From Acetobacter conturbans (GTDB taxonomy: Bacteria; Pseudomonadota; Alphaproteobacteria; Acetobacterales; Acetobacteraceae), in NCBI RefSeq assembly GCF_011516755.1, contig NZ_WOSY01000003.1, positions 242,352 through 306,351 of the forward strand: a stretch of DNA of 64,000 nt, read 5' to 3'. Position 1 is the stretch's first letter, and every line of letters begins with the position of its first letter. Positions 35,568 through 44,917 of the stretch are shown here, piece by piece. The notes under the pieces were generated by a model. The model was not told the DNA's origin. It was given only the letters and a program-made list of their open reading frames with translations, and ran no database searches. The position numbers and the translations under genes were made by a program.

Positions 35568-36234
35568 CCGTCGGCCTGACTTCCGGCCATTGAACAAAAC
35601 ACTCTTGCGGGCGTAACAGATCAAACTCCGTAGTCCTGCACTCACAGGATTAACCAACCGGCATGGACGCCACTGTGCAGTCATGCCGGTTTTTCTGTTC
35701 TCAGCACGCCTGCACGCAGCATCAGAAAATACGGGATATTATCAAAAAACCATTATTGATACTTGAAATACAGTCATCGGACTGTTTCTGTCGGGATACA
35801 TGTTTCAGCGACGAGAGGGTGATCAACCAGCACAAGGACGCTCTGTTGCGATCTCGACGTCCCAATTGGCTTCCTGAAAATCGGCTGCGGACCATCCATC
35901 TTTTAATCTGCCCAATATAACCAGAGCATTTCAAAGACCGTGAAGCGATGGGGCTCCGTAATCCGACAGGTGAAGCACCGGCGAGAGACCCCCGAACATG
36001 CTCGTCTCGCTCATGGCCGGAACGGGCTGCCGCCCGAATGAGATTTCTGTCATGCCCCCCGGAGGCTGAACAGCATGCCTGAGCGTGATATCGACAGCGG
36101 ATGTCGTTGGGTAATGTTCAAGATTTTTCGTTGCGAGCCCGATTGCCTTCATGAGGAATCACAGGATAGCTTCATGCCCGACGTGAACGGGCTCAGACTC
36201 AGGAAGCGCACCAGACAGAAGCACTCTCCATACG
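35568..36234. other. gene-poor region with terminator
   Basis: About 670 bases. Apart from the terminator at 35656-35694, no gene is supported. A minus-strand frame at 35931-36152 (73 residues) looks partly protein-like, but no family is recognised and it lacks a good ribosome-binding site. Confidence 0.5.
35656..35694 (+). terminator. terminator after the methyltransferase gene
   Basis: A 10-bp stem (AACCGGCATG at 35656-35665 and its complement at 35682-35691) is followed by a T-run to 35694. It lies 88 bases after the methyltransferase stop. Confidence 0.85.
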
Positions 36235-36260
36235 AAAAAAGCCGCCCCAAAGGGCGGCTT
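36235..36260 (-). terminator. terminator of the cold-shock gene
   Basis: On the minus strand an AAGCCGCCC/GGGCGGCTT stem (36239-36260) with a 4-nt loop is followed by six T. It lies about 30 bases after the cold-shock stop. Confidence 0.9.
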
Positions 36261-36288
36261 CCAATCGGCATCGCTGCTTAAGTTAGCT

Positions 36289-36495
36289 TTACGCTATCTT
36301 AAGATTGACTGCCGACTTCTTGCCGTTGCGACCTGCTTCGACTTCGTATGAAACGCGCTGCCCTTCGTTAAGAGAGGCAATGCCTGCGCGCTCAAGAGCG
36401 GTCACATGCACGAACATATCTGCAGTTCCGTCCTCAGGCTGGATGAAACCAAAACCCTTGGTCGAATTGAACCATTTTACGGTGCCTGTTGACAT
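36289..36495 (-). CDS. cspA: cold-shock protein (CspA family)
   Basis: The 68-residue OB-fold protein binds single-stranded RNA or DNA and melts mRNA structure. It has RNP1 KGFGFIQ and RNP2 DMFVHV, starts MSTGTVKWFNSTKG and has normal length. A long AT-rich leader (36496-36700) precedes it, as is usual for regulated csp genes. Its own terminator follows. Confidence 0.95.
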   Translation of the reverse strand: MSTGTVKWFNSTKGFGFIQPEDGTADMFVHVTALERAGIASLNEGQRVSYEVEAGRNGKKSAVNLKIA

Positions 36496-36707
36496 AACGA
36501 GGCTCCTTTATATTAACTAGAGTGGTGCATACAGAACACGTACGCAATCGTAACTTCCACGGGACAAACCGACGCAACGTACGTCTGCCATCCTCATAAG
36601 AGCATCCACCGGATGCGCATCTGCTCACAGATTCACTCAGAAATCAAATTACAAAGATCACATATTTTAATCAATGACCGACCAAACAACCATTTATTTC
36701 GAAATCT

Positions 36708-37655
36708 CTATTTCATACCAATAGATTTCATCTTTCTGTAGAGCGTTGCGCGGCTGATCCCAAGATTGCGTGCAGCCGCGCTGGCATTGCCTTGAGACAA
36801 CGCCAGTCCAGCCCGGATGACACCCGCCTCCGCCTGCCGAAAGCTGATTTCATTGTGATTTTCCATTTCATTGCGGAAACAGGGACGCTGCTCGATCATC
36901 TCGTCCGTCCATCCTGTCAGCCTCCGGGAGGCATAGGTCGCTCCGGTGACTTCCCCCACGTCATTTATGGCGACCAGAGGCGCGGAGCAGCCACCTTCCA
37001 TGCCGAGACTCAGAATTTTTTCGCCCTCGTGATAGTCCCGGAAAAGTTGTTCTTCGATCCGGCGCCCTGATTGCATGAGAATTTCAAGTAACAGACCGGC
37101 AACGGGACGCGTGGTATTCCCCGAGAGGGCCGCGAGATTCAATGCCCCCGCGACGCGCCCGTACGGATCAAAGATCGGGACCGCATAGCTGGCCAGAAGC
37201 GCGAAGCAGAAGCGCCAGTGTTCCCCCTGCCCCAGAACGATGGGACAACATTCCTCGACGGATGTGCCGATACCGTTTGTTCCGGCGACTTTCTCAGTCC
37301 AGATCGCCCCTTTTCTTAACTCCAGCCGACGACTGACCGACTGGTGGGTCTCGTCAAGACAGCGCGCAAGGATCATGGCGTCAGGATCGGCCAGAAGCAC
37401 CATCATGTTCAAACCCTGCACGAGCGCGAACAGGCGGCGCATTTCGGGAAGGCCCGCTTTCAGCAGGAACGCTGAACGTCCGCTGACATGCCGGAATTCG
37501 GCGCCCGAGAGAACATCCGGCCTCCATGACTGCGCCGGATCAAGCTGATAAAACCGCGCGCAGCGTTGCCAGGATTTTGCAATCTCACCGGGAATATCTC
37601 TCCCTGCCGGGGGACCATAACAAGCCTCTGCACTCCTGGCACAATCCGACTTCAT
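36708..37655 (-). CDS. AcoR-like GAF/PAS regulator without AAA+ domain
   Basis: The 315-residue protein resembles the sensor half of AcoR-type sigma-54 activators. A GAF domain is at ~60-190, with EKVAGTNGIGTSVEE, a motif typical of the acetoin group. A PAS-like part is at ~205-260. A Fis-type helix-turn-helix is at the C-terminus (~270-315: NASAAARNLGISRATLYRKM). The central AAA+ domain with GAFTGA is absent, so it cannot activate sigma-54 polymerase in the normal way. It is downstream of glucose dehydrogenase on the same strand but separated by a terminator. The target is unknown. Confidence 0.82.
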   Translation of the reverse strand: MKSDCARSAEACYGPPAGRDIPGEIAKSWQRCARFYQLDPAQSWRPDVLSGAEFRHVSGRSAFLLKAGLPEMRRLFALVQGLNMMVLLADPDAMILARCLDETHQSVSRRLELRKGAIWTEKVAGTNGIGTSVEECCPIVLGQGEHWRFCFALLASYAVPIFDPYGRVAGALNLAALSGNTTRPVAGLLLEILMQSGRRIEEQLFRDYHEGEKILSLGMEGGCSAPLVAINDVGEVTGATYASRRLTGWTDEMIEQRPCFRNEMENHNEISFRQAEAGVIRAGLALSQGNASAAARNLGISRATLYRKMKSIGMK

Positions 37656-37839
37656 TTGCGTTCACTGCTTTATGGTTATGCCCCATCCATATGCGGCACG
37701 ACCGGCTTGTATAGCATTCCGATCCCGAGAAAACGTATGTTTTTGCTTTCAGGAACGATTACAATAATACACTGATATAAAATACTTTTTCTAACGTCCC
37801 GCGAACCATCCCTGCGAGGGATGTGCATTCCGGGAAGAA

Positions 37840-37870
37840 AGGGGGTGTCCGGCTGAAACCGGACACCCGA
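37840..37870 (-). terminator. terminator of glucose dehydrogenase gene
   Basis: A perfect 10-bp stem (GGGTGTCCGG at 37843-37852 and its complement at 37859-37868) with a 6-nt loop. It lies 14 bases after the dehydrogenase stop, followed on the minus strand by TTTCTT. Confidence 0.8.
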
Positions 37871-37883
37871 GGCACGTCAGGGA

Positions 37884-40343
37884 TTACTGCCCGGACGCGG
37901 CCCCCTGCTCGCCATCAAGCGTGTAGGCGATGATGTAATCACCGCTGCGCGTGCCCAGCCCACCATGACCACCGGCGGCGATCAGCACATACTGCTTGCC
38001 ACCAACCTCATAGGACATGGGAGTGGCCTGACCACCCGCGGGGAGGCGGTCCTGCCAAAGTGTTTTACCTGTCGCAAGGTCAAAGGCCCGCAGATAGTCA
38101 TCTGCCGTTGCCCCCATGAAGACAACGCCGCCCTTGGTCACGATGCTGCCGCCAATGTTATACATGCCCGTCGGCAACGGCAGGTTATTGTGCGTCCGGA
38201 ACGGCCCCGTATCGCGCGTCGTTCCCACCGGATGCTGCCACACGATCTTTTTCGTCACCAGATCGATGGCGGTCAGCGTGCCCCACACCGGTCCCTTGCA
38301 GGGGATCTGCAGCGGATTCAGCCAGGGAGACGTGTAGGCAATGTAAGGCGTGCCATAATCAGGTGATACGGCAAGCGCGTTCCCTTTCGCGGCGGGCTCA
38401 TCACCCGTTCCGTTCCATTTCGGCAGGATACCGGTCTTTTCCAGACCCTGACGTTTTTCAAGCCTGATGCGGAACGGCAGATAGCTTGCATTGGCCAGCA
38501 TGATCTTGCGCTCGGGATCGATGGTGACCCCCTGCCAGTCCACCACACCATAGAAAGCGGGATAGACGATCGTGGTCTGCCCCACATGCGGCGGCGTGAA
38601 CTGCCCCTCGTAAGCCGACTGCCTGTACTGGATGCGGCAGATCATCTGATCCAGCAGCGTCGCGCCCCACATGTCCTTTTCCTTCAGGTCAGGAGGCGTC
38701 AGGCTGGGCATGGCGGCGGGGTAAGGCTGGGTCGGAGATACCCGATCATCCGAAGCGGCTCCTGCCGTCGGAACACGTCGTTCCTCCACGGCATAACCCG
38801 GAATCGGCAGCCCGGTGCGGCGATCGAGAACGAAGAATTCGCCGCGCTTCGTGCTTTGCACCAGCGCCGGGATCATCTCCCCACCCGCACCCGGCAGTTC
38901 GACCATGGACGGCCCGGACGGAAGATCCATGTCCCACAGATCGTGATGCACGGTCTGATAGGTCCAGCGTCGTTCGCCCGTCACGATATCCAGAGCAACG
39001 GTGGCGGACGATGTCGCATCGTCAAACGGACGGCGTGAACCACCCCAGTTGTCCGGCGGTGCGTTGCCGGTGGGGATATAGACCATGCCCAGATCGAGGT
39101 CTGCGGTGTAGACCCCCCACGCATTGGGCGTGTCACGGGTGAGCATGTCGCCCGGACCCGGCTTCCACGTTTCGGGAGAATGACCGGCATCCCATGCCCA
39201 TGCGATTTCACCGGTTGTTGCGTCAAAGGCGCGAATGGCGCCCGAAGGTTCGAAATTGGCCTGATTATCAAACACCCAGCCGCCCGTGATCAGACGGTTT
39301 TTGGCCACCAGCGGCGGAGAGGTGATGAAGTGGAAGCCATGCGGCACATGGCCAAGATAGGAACGCATGGAGATAAAGCCGTGATCGCCAAAATCGTCGC
39401 ACGGCTTTCCGGTTTCCGCATCCAGCGCCACCATGCGCACGTCGGCAACAGGCGAGTAGATGCGCGTCCGGCAGCTCGTCTGGATCTCGTCGGGGATACG
39501 GTAATAACTCACGCCACGGCAGGCGAGATAGACGTTCTTGTCCAGATCCGCCATGGCCGGATGAGGATCGAATTTCCATTTGACCTTGCCGGTCGCGGCA
39601 TCCAGCGCCACCACCCAACTGTGCGGGGTGCACATGTAAAGCGTGTTGCCCACCTTCAGCGGCGTGACTTCCAGATTGAACTCATGTCCCTGATCGGGAC
39701 CCGCAACCGTGCCTTCGCCCGCCTGCTGGACATCGCCAGTCCGCGTGACCCAGGCCCGCTTGAGATGGCTGATATTCGCACGGGAAATCTGACCCAGTGG
39801 GGAATAACGGTCACCGCCGACCGTACGGCCATAGGCCTGCCAGTCGGCATCCGCTACGTCCTTTGCGGCCGGATCTGACTGACCTTCTGCGGCCATGCGG
39901 TCATCCGGCACCGTGCCGTTGATGGAATAGGATGTGAAGCAGCTGACGAACAGCACAAGGCAGGCGGCACCAACCGCGCCGGGCAGTACACTCTTGTCGG
40001 CCAGCCAGCTGTTCGTGGAGCGCCAGACCCATGGCAACAGCATCCATATGCCGAAACCCACTGGCAGCAGCAGCCGCACTTCAAGATTCCAGATATTGAA
40101 ACCAGATTCCGCCAGCCCCCATATGGTGGTCGCCACAAGAAAGGCGGCATAGAGCCGGATGGCCAGTTTCGGCGCCTTGAAGCCGCAGAACGCGACCACC
40201 AGCATGAGGGCGCCTGCGAGAGCATAAAACCATGAGCCACCCAGCAGCATAAGCCAGGCACCTCCAAAAAAAAGAAAAAGCCCCGCCACAGCCAGTAAAA
40301 CTGAGGTTATGGTGGAAAATAACCTGTGTTGACCCGCTCGCAT
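37884..40343 (-). CDS. gcd: membrane-bound PQQ-dependent glucose dehydrogenase
   Basis: The 819-residue quinoprotein oxidises glucose to gluconolactone in the periplasm and reduces ubiquinone. Five N-terminal membrane helices (residues ~10-140) are followed by an eight-bladed PQQ propeller. Motifs: ADWQAYGRTVGGDRYSPL, LYMCTPHSW (His at the position of E. coli His262), WTYQTVHHDLWDMDLPSGP, and GATADDYLRAFDLATGKTLW. Length is close to E. coli Gcd (796). The family also includes quinate dehydrogenases, so the substrate is not certain, but the sequence is nearest to acetic-acid-bacterial glucose enzymes. Confidence 0.88.
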   Translation of the reverse strand: MRAGQHRLFSTITSVLLAVAGLFLFFGGAWLMLLGGSWFYALAGALMLVVAFCGFKAPKLAIRLYAAFLVATTIWGLAESGFNIWNLEVRLLLPVGFGIWMLLPWVWRSTNSWLADKSVLPGAVGAACLVLFVSCFTSYSINGTVPDDRMAAEGQSDPAAKDVADADWQAYGRTVGGDRYSPLGQISRANISHLKRAWVTRTGDVQQAGEGTVAGPDQGHEFNLEVTPLKVGNTLYMCTPHSWVVALDAATGKVKWKFDPHPAMADLDKNVYLACRGVSYYRIPDEIQTSCRTRIYSPVADVRMVALDAETGKPCDDFGDHGFISMRSYLGHVPHGFHFITSPPLVAKNRLITGGWVFDNQANFEPSGAIRAFDATTGEIAWAWDAGHSPETWKPGPGDMLTRDTPNAWGVYTADLDLGMVYIPTGNAPPDNWGGSRRPFDDATSSATVALDIVTGERRWTYQTVHHDLWDMDLPSGPSMVELPGAGGEMIPALVQSTKRGEFFVLDRRTGLPIPGYAVEERRVPTAGAASDDRVSPTQPYPAAMPSLTPPDLKEKDMWGATLLDQMICRIQYRQSAYEGQFTPPHVGQTTIVYPAFYGVVDWQGVTIDPERKIMLANASYLPFRIRLEKRQGLEKTGILPKWNGTGDEPAAKGNALAVSPDYGTPYIAYTSPWLNPLQIPCKGPVWGTLTAIDLVTKKIVWQHPVGTTRDTGPFRTHNNLPLPTGMYNIGGSIVTKGGVVFMGATADDYLRAFDLATGKTLWQDRLPAGGQATPMSYEVGGKQYVLIAAGGHGGLGTRSGDYIIAYTLDGEQGAASGQ

Positions 40344-40579
40344 CCCTGCGTTCTTTCTGAAGTTTTCATGAGACCGCAGCAGATGACATTACGGAATTGA
40401 TGTCTTCCTGCGGCCAGCCTGCCTGCACAGCATACGGACCGCACGCCGCGCCAGAGGTCTCGCGATCAACTTCACGGATGTGTGATTGAAAAACAGCTGA
40501 CTGTTTCACCCATGAGACAGGTGGCGCCCCCATGGACGGACAAGAGCAGCGGATGCACGCCGCCACTCTTCACCGGAAC

Positions 40580-40996
40580 TCACATTCCCTCGCCAGGCGG
40601 GGTGGGATTGAGGGCCAGTGCCGCGACATAACCAAGCCACACCGTGATCATGCAGAGCGCAACGGAAAGACCGATATTCAGCGCTGCCCGACCGGGCGTG
40701 CCGTTACGCAGCAGATCGAGCGTCTGGAGACTGAAAGACGAAAAAGTCGTATACCCGCCACAGAGACCGACCATGAAAACAAGGCGACTGGTATCGGACA
40801 CCTGCCAGCGCCCTCCGACGGCGGTGATGCCAGCCAAAAACGCAATGGCGAAAGAGCCTGTCGCATTGATCATGATCGTGCCCCAGGGCAGCGACTGACT
40901 CCAGCGCGCGGTCGCCAGTCCAATCCAGTAGCGCAGAAGCGTGCCGCTTGCGCCGCCGAGCGCGATCAGAAAAGTCGGCATAATATTTGCAAACAT
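40580..40996 (-). CDS. crcB: fluoride efflux channel CrcB/Fluc
   Basis: CrcB is a small dimeric fluoride channel that lowers cytoplasmic fluoride. The 138-residue protein has four helices and the family motifs GGASGTLLRYW, the Asn in INATGSFAIAF, and GYTTFSSFSLQT with the phenylalanine box. It lies 33 bases after the universal stress protein gene, so the two are co-transcribed behind a candidate fluoride riboswitch. Confidence 0.94.
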   Translation of the reverse strand: MFANIMPTFLIALGGASGTLLRYWIGLATARWSQSLPWGTIMINATGSFAIAFLAGITAVGGRWQVSDTSRLVFMVGLCGGYTTFSSFSLQTLDLLRNGTPGRAALNIGLSVALCMITVWLGYVAALALNPTPPGEGM

Positions 40997-41029
40997 AAGC
41001 GGGTCTGTCTCCAGTCTGCTGGCGGTGCG

Positions 41030-41848
41030 TCAGTGATGCGTCAAAAGAGGCAGCGTCGCATGGGTCAGAAGGTCCTGCGTCGGGCCTCCGAAAAGCCATT
41101 CAAGAAAATGCGCGTGGCTATAAGCACCCATCACAAGCAGATCGCCTCCCGAAGCCAGAGCATGTTTCCTGATGTCCTCCCCCACATTCGGGGACGTAAT
41201 GACAAACCGCTCCACGGAAACGGCCACACCCTGTGCACGAAGGTCGCTGACCAGAAGCGGATCAGCGACCTCCCCGGCACGTCGTTCACCGATGATCACC
41301 GTTACCGTCCTCGCTTTTTCCAGAAGTGGCCGGGCGGCGGCAAGGGCCCGCTCCAGATTCTCCGCAGGATGCCAGGCGATAATGGGATGGCTGCCCACGG
41401 TGTCATGATGCTGAAGCGGCGCCACTACAACGGTCGCGCGCGCGTCATACAATGCTCCGGCAAATGCCTGACTGACATACGCAGGATCATCCGCACGGGG
41501 ACGGCTGAGAACGACCATGTCAGCACTGGCAGCTTCGCGGGCCACGATCCTGCGAACATCCCCGGCAATTTCAATCCAGTGAGAAGTGCCCACCAAGCCC
41601 GCGTCCTGTGTCCAGTGCTGAAAAATACGACGGAGACTCTCCGCCCGTGCGGACACGGCCTGCGCGAAACGCTTGCGCTCCCCGTCACTTGGCATCCCTT
41701 CATCCGGCGACTGAAAAGCCGGATCCTCGGCCAGTTGCGGGTGAAGGCCCCGAATATCCGTACACCCCAGCCTTCTGGCCAGTTCTGCCGTTGTCTCAAG
41801 AGTGAACGAGGCGGTCTCGGGACGATCAAGAATGGCGAGAATATACAT
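41030..41848 (-). CDS. universal stress protein, tandem UspA domains
   Basis: The 272-residue protein has two Usp-like halves. The second is better conserved and carries LLVMGAYSHAHFLEWLFGGP followed by THATLPLLTHH, the ATP-binding end motif of UspA. Its role in fluoride stress is unknown. It sits between the candidate riboswitch and crcB in one transcript, which implies that fluoride controls it too. Confidence 0.88.
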   Translation of the reverse strand: MYILAILDRPETASFTLETTAELARRLGCTDIRGLHPQLAEDPAFQSPDEGMPSDGERKRFAQAVSARAESLRRIFQHWTQDAGLVGTSHWIEIAGDVRRIVAREAASADMVVLSRPRADDPAYVSQAFAGALYDARATVVVAPLQHHDTVGSHPIIAWHPAENLERALAAARPLLEKARTVTVIIGERRAGEVADPLLVSDLRAQGVAVSVERFVITSPNVGEDIRKHALASGGDLLVMGAYSHAHFLEWLFGGPTQDLLTHATLPLLTHH

Positions 41849-41991
41849 GACGATGCTCCTGCCGACATGTGAAGGTTAATCGCGCTGAGGAATAACGAGA
41901 CATGAGGCACAAAGTCATGCGAGGCGCAGGAACGCCGCCACCGTCTGTTCCACGGGATTCTCTGATCCAGAAATGAAGCATGCTCTATACG

Positions 41992-42083
41992 GATTCCTCC
42001 CTCGGCTGCCATTTGGCGAGGTAGGAATCATCAGCCTTTACGGCGGTTCGGTCTCCCAGGGAGATCAGGCAGAGTCCATTGCC
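41992..42083 (-). promoter_or_regulatory. candidate fluoride riboswitch (crcB motif)
   Basis: On the minus strand the 3' core AACCGCC-GTAAA-GGCTGATGATTCCTACC (42020-42048) matches the crcB motif. A P1-like hairpin GGCAATGGACTCTGCC (42068-42083) resembles the consensus GGxGATGGxxTTCxCC. Its loop GGACTC can pair with GATTCC, with one mismatch, as in the aptamer pseudoknot. An extra hairpin (TCTCC/GGAGA) lies between. A 13-bp stem with one mismatch (41992-42004 with 42017-42029) would sequester the pseudoknot strand. It lies upstream of usp-crcB, which supports the call. Confidence 0.6.
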
Positions 42084-42380
42084 TCAGACATCATGCAGGC
42101 ACCGCCGTGCAGGGGTCAAGTTTCTGATGAGGATACGCCACAGAAGGTCGGGTGAGTGGCGGAAACTACCTTCCCCTACCCGTCCGGGAGGACTGCACCG
42201 TTTAAACCCTTTGAAGGACTCTTCACCAGCAATGGAAATTCTGATGCACGATCCACGTTATCGAGTTCCACTCCTGCCCTCCATGAAAGCGGCAGGAGGC
42301 TTGCAGTAACAAGCAGATCAGACCACATTTCGGGCGAACAAACCCCACCTCCCCGCCTTTTCCGCAGGTACACCGCCGAA

Positions 42381-42833
42381 ATGTCCGACGCCGCCAAAGA
42401 TGCCCAACTGAATTACGATCTGGAACAGCAGATAGGTTACCTTCTCCGACGCGCCTATCAGCGCCACACGTCTATTTTCCAGAAAGAAATATCAGACGAG
42501 CACCTGACATCGGTGCAGTTCGCGGTGATGGTGACGGTCCAGAAGCTGGGTTCGGCTCCTCTGGTCCAGATCAGTCATGAGACGGCCATCGACCATGCGA
42601 CATTACGGGATATCGTTTCCCGCCTGAAGAAACGGGATCTGATCAAGGTCATTCAGGACAGCGCCGACCGGCGGCAAAAGCTTGTGTCGATCACATCGGC
42701 CGGAAAAACGTTACTCGAAGTGGCCATTCCCGCAGCCCGGGATATTACGGAAGAAACGCTTTCTCCCCTCACACCCTGCGAGCGTCTTGCCGCGCTCGAG
42801 GTTCTCAAAAAGCTTGCCGTTTCATCGGACTAA
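42381..42833 (+). CDS. nicR: MarR-family regulator (probable NicR)
   Basis: The 150-residue protein is a MarR winged helix. It has VQFAVMVTVQKLGSAPLVQI, IDHATLRDIVSRLKKRDLI and the wing DRRQKLVSITSAG. The ATG at 42381 fits family length; the frame upstream to 42156 looks non-coding. In Pseudomonas putida the MarR protein NicR represses the nic operons and is released by 6-hydroxynicotinate. Position at the end of the nic locus, facing nicT, suggests the same role. Confidence 0.85.
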   Translation: MSDAAKDAQLNYDLEQQIGYLLRRAYQRHTSIFQKEISDEHLTSVQFAVMVTVQKLGSAPLVQISHETAIDHATLRDIVSRLKKRDLIKVIQDSADRRQKLVSITSAGKTLLEVAIPAARDITEETLSPLTPCERLAALEVLKKLAVSSD

Positions 42834-43153
42834 GATGCAGCGCGGCGACATGCGGACTGGCTTTGTCGCGGATTTACAAGATGAATCCCTGTTCGTCTTT
42901 TGTGCGACAACACCTCACCCACATGAGACGTCGTGACGGACGGACAGTTATCTGTCCTCCCGTAACTGCGGCAATGCCCCTATTTTAATAGGTCATAGAT
43001 GAGCATTGTGCCCGAAGTGCGAGGAGTTTGCACAGACCGCACCGGCTTTGGTGTCCAACAGGAAGATGTGCAGCCATTGAGGTCACTACCGTCATCGGCC
43101 AACATCCTTGGTGCGTTCTTTGCTAACCTGAACTCTCATTGGAAAAGACCGGG
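42834..43153. other. convergent gap between nicR and nicT
   Basis: About 320 bases with no supported gene. A small stem (GGACAG/CTGTCC near 42938-42953) may end nicR transcription. A plus-strand frame at 42999-43265 has no recognisable family. Confidence 0.5.
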
Positions 43154-44467
43154 TTATTTCATCCTGCTTGTGGGGATAAGCAGAACAGAAAGCCCTCCGG
43201 CAAATACAAGCCCCGAGAATAGCCAGATCACTGCCGACATATCCCCTGTCATGCTGCGGGCATAACCCACGAGAGCCGTGGCGAAAAAACCGGCAACATT
43301 GGCGATCGAGCCCGCCAGAGCCAGACCGGCAGCGGCTGCATTGCCCTTCAGCATCAGTGACGGGAGCACCCAGAAAGGAGGGAGTGCGCCCAGAATACCC
43401 ATGTTCGCCAGCGTGATGAACAGAATGACCATGACCGGATTGCCCGTGACAAAGGGAATGCAGGCCATCGCCATGCTTCCGAACAGGATGGGCAGCACGA
43501 TATGCCAGCGACGCTCGCCGCGTTCATCGGAACTGCGGCCCACCAGAATCATGCTCAGAACGGCACCGATCTGGGGAATGGCGCTCAGGCAGCCAATCTG
43601 AAATGTCGAGCGGATACCATCATCATGCAGGATCGAGGGTGTCCAGAATGCCACGGTATAAAGACCAAGGAGCAAAGTTCCGTCCACCACACCCAGCAGC
43701 CATACCCACGGACTGCGAAACGCTGCTGCCACGTTCGCGCCCAGCCCCGAGGATGCGGTCATCATTGGATTGTCGCGGCGTTGCTGGTCTTTTTGGTCAG
43801 CACTCAGCCATGCGGCTTTTTCAGGAGAAACGGGGAGGAAGAAGAAGACAGCGATTCCGATCGCAACGGGCGGCAATGCTTCCCAGAAGAACAGCCATCG
43901 CCAGCCTTCATAGCCACCTGTACCGTTCAGCCTTTCCATGAGCAGCCCGGAAAGTGGACCACCGATCACGCTGGCCAGAGGAATTCCGGCCATGAAGGCT
44001 GCCGTAACTTTCGAGCGGTAGCGCGGTGGAAACCACAGAGCGAGATAATACAGGACGCCCGGCATGAATCCCGCTTCGGCCACCCCCAGCAGGAAACGGA
44101 GAGCGTAGAACTGGGTGGGCGTCTGAACGAACATCATCAGCCCGGAACACAACCCCCATGTGACGAGGATGCGGGCGATCCAGTTCCGGGCACCAAACTT
44201 CACCAGCAGCAGGTTGCTGGGCACTTCGCAAAGAATGTAACCCAGAAAGAACAGCCCTGTCCCGAAACCGAATACGGCTTCGCTCATACCAAGGTCCGAG
44301 AGCATCCGGAGCTTGGCATATCCGACATTCACCCGATCCAGATATGAGGCCAGAAAACCGAGAAAAAGCAGCGGCAGGACGCGCCATGCCATGGCCCGAT
44401 AGAGCCCCTCTCCACTTGTCTCGACGTGACCTGATTGCCCGGAAACAGAAACGTCTTTCATGCTCAC
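43154..44467 (-). CDS. nicT: MFS transporter (probable nicotinate permease NicT)
   Basis: The 437-residue, 12-helix protein belongs to the anion:cation symporter (ACS) branch of the major facilitator superfamily. It has LLFLGFLASYLDRVNVGYAK in helix 1, GYILCEVPSNLLLVKFGARN and LGVAEAGFMPGVLYYLALWF. This is the family of NicT and related aromatic-acid carriers. Its position next to nicE and nicR implies nicotinate uptake. It has its own promoter region upstream, with a candidate operator shared with nicC. Confidence 0.85.
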   Translation of the reverse strand: MSMKDVSVSGQSGHVETSGEGLYRAMAWRVLPLLFLGFLASYLDRVNVGYAKLRMLSDLGMSEAVFGFGTGLFFLGYILCEVPSNLLLVKFGARNWIARILVTWGLCSGLMMFVQTPTQFYALRFLLGVAEAGFMPGVLYYLALWFPPRYRSKVTAAFMAGIPLASVIGGPLSGLLMERLNGTGGYEGWRWLFFWEALPPVAIGIAVFFFLPVSPEKAAWLSADQKDQQRRDNPMMTASSGLGANVAAAFRSPWVWLLGVVDGTLLLGLYTVAFWTPSILHDDGIRSTFQIGCLSAIPQIGAVLSMILVGRSSDERGERRWHIVLPILFGSMAMACIPFVTGNPVMVILFITLANMGILGALPPFWVLPSLMLKGNAAAAGLALAGSIANVAGFFATALVGYARSMTGDMSAVIWLFSGLVFAGGLSVLLIPTSRMK

Positions 44468-44870
44468 CCCAGATCCAACGTGCCTTCAGAAACGATACTT
44501 CGCAAACAGCAGACTATCGTTCGGCGATTCGTTGCGACATCGATATATGAATAGCGTACACACCATATATACGAAACATATATTGCGATATCGAAATATT
44601 ACAATTCGTTGAGATGAATGTGCTTTTCCCTCCCTTTCCGTTTCAGGAATGGAAACGCAACCGGATTTTATGTTTAATGCTTGCAGAAATTTTCTTATTT
44701 CGAAACATGATGTCCGAATGCTGGCTTCTGCTTCGGAGTAAGAAAAAATACCACTCCAAACCATCGAGCCAGAGGCCACGCAGATCATAGTTCCGCATAT
44801 GCCTCATCCATATCGCATAGAGCAGGTCGTTATCGCAGTGGCCTAAAAATCTTTAAAATGCCCATCAGCC
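44468..44870. other. nicT promoter region
   Basis: About 400 AT-rich bases between nicT and nicE. No gene is supported; the 100-residue minus-strand frame at 44486-44788 has no features. It holds the nicT promoter and the nic operon terminator at its upstream edge. Confidence 0.5.
44551..44561 (-). promoter_or_regulatory. candidate NicR operator upstream of nicT
   Basis: On the minus strand this reads GTGTACGCTAT. A near copy, GTATACGCTAT, lies upstream of nicC at 53583-53593. It sits about 85 bases before the nicT start among TATA-rich sequence. Confidence 0.4.
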
Positions 44871-44903
44871 GAAAAAGACGGTCAGGACATATGCTCCTGA
44901 CCG
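44871..44903 (-). terminator. terminator of the nic operon
   Basis: A 9-bp stem (CGGTCAGGA at 44879-44887 and its complement at 44895-44903) is followed on the minus strand by TCTTTTT. It lies 15 bases after the nicE stop. Confidence 0.85.
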
Positions 44904-44917
44904 CCCAGTTCTCTTGG

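Noticed and set aside
35931..36152. 73-codon minus-strand frame between the methyltransferase and cold-shock genes
   Set aside because: It looks partly protein-like but has no recognised family and no convincing ribosome-binding site.
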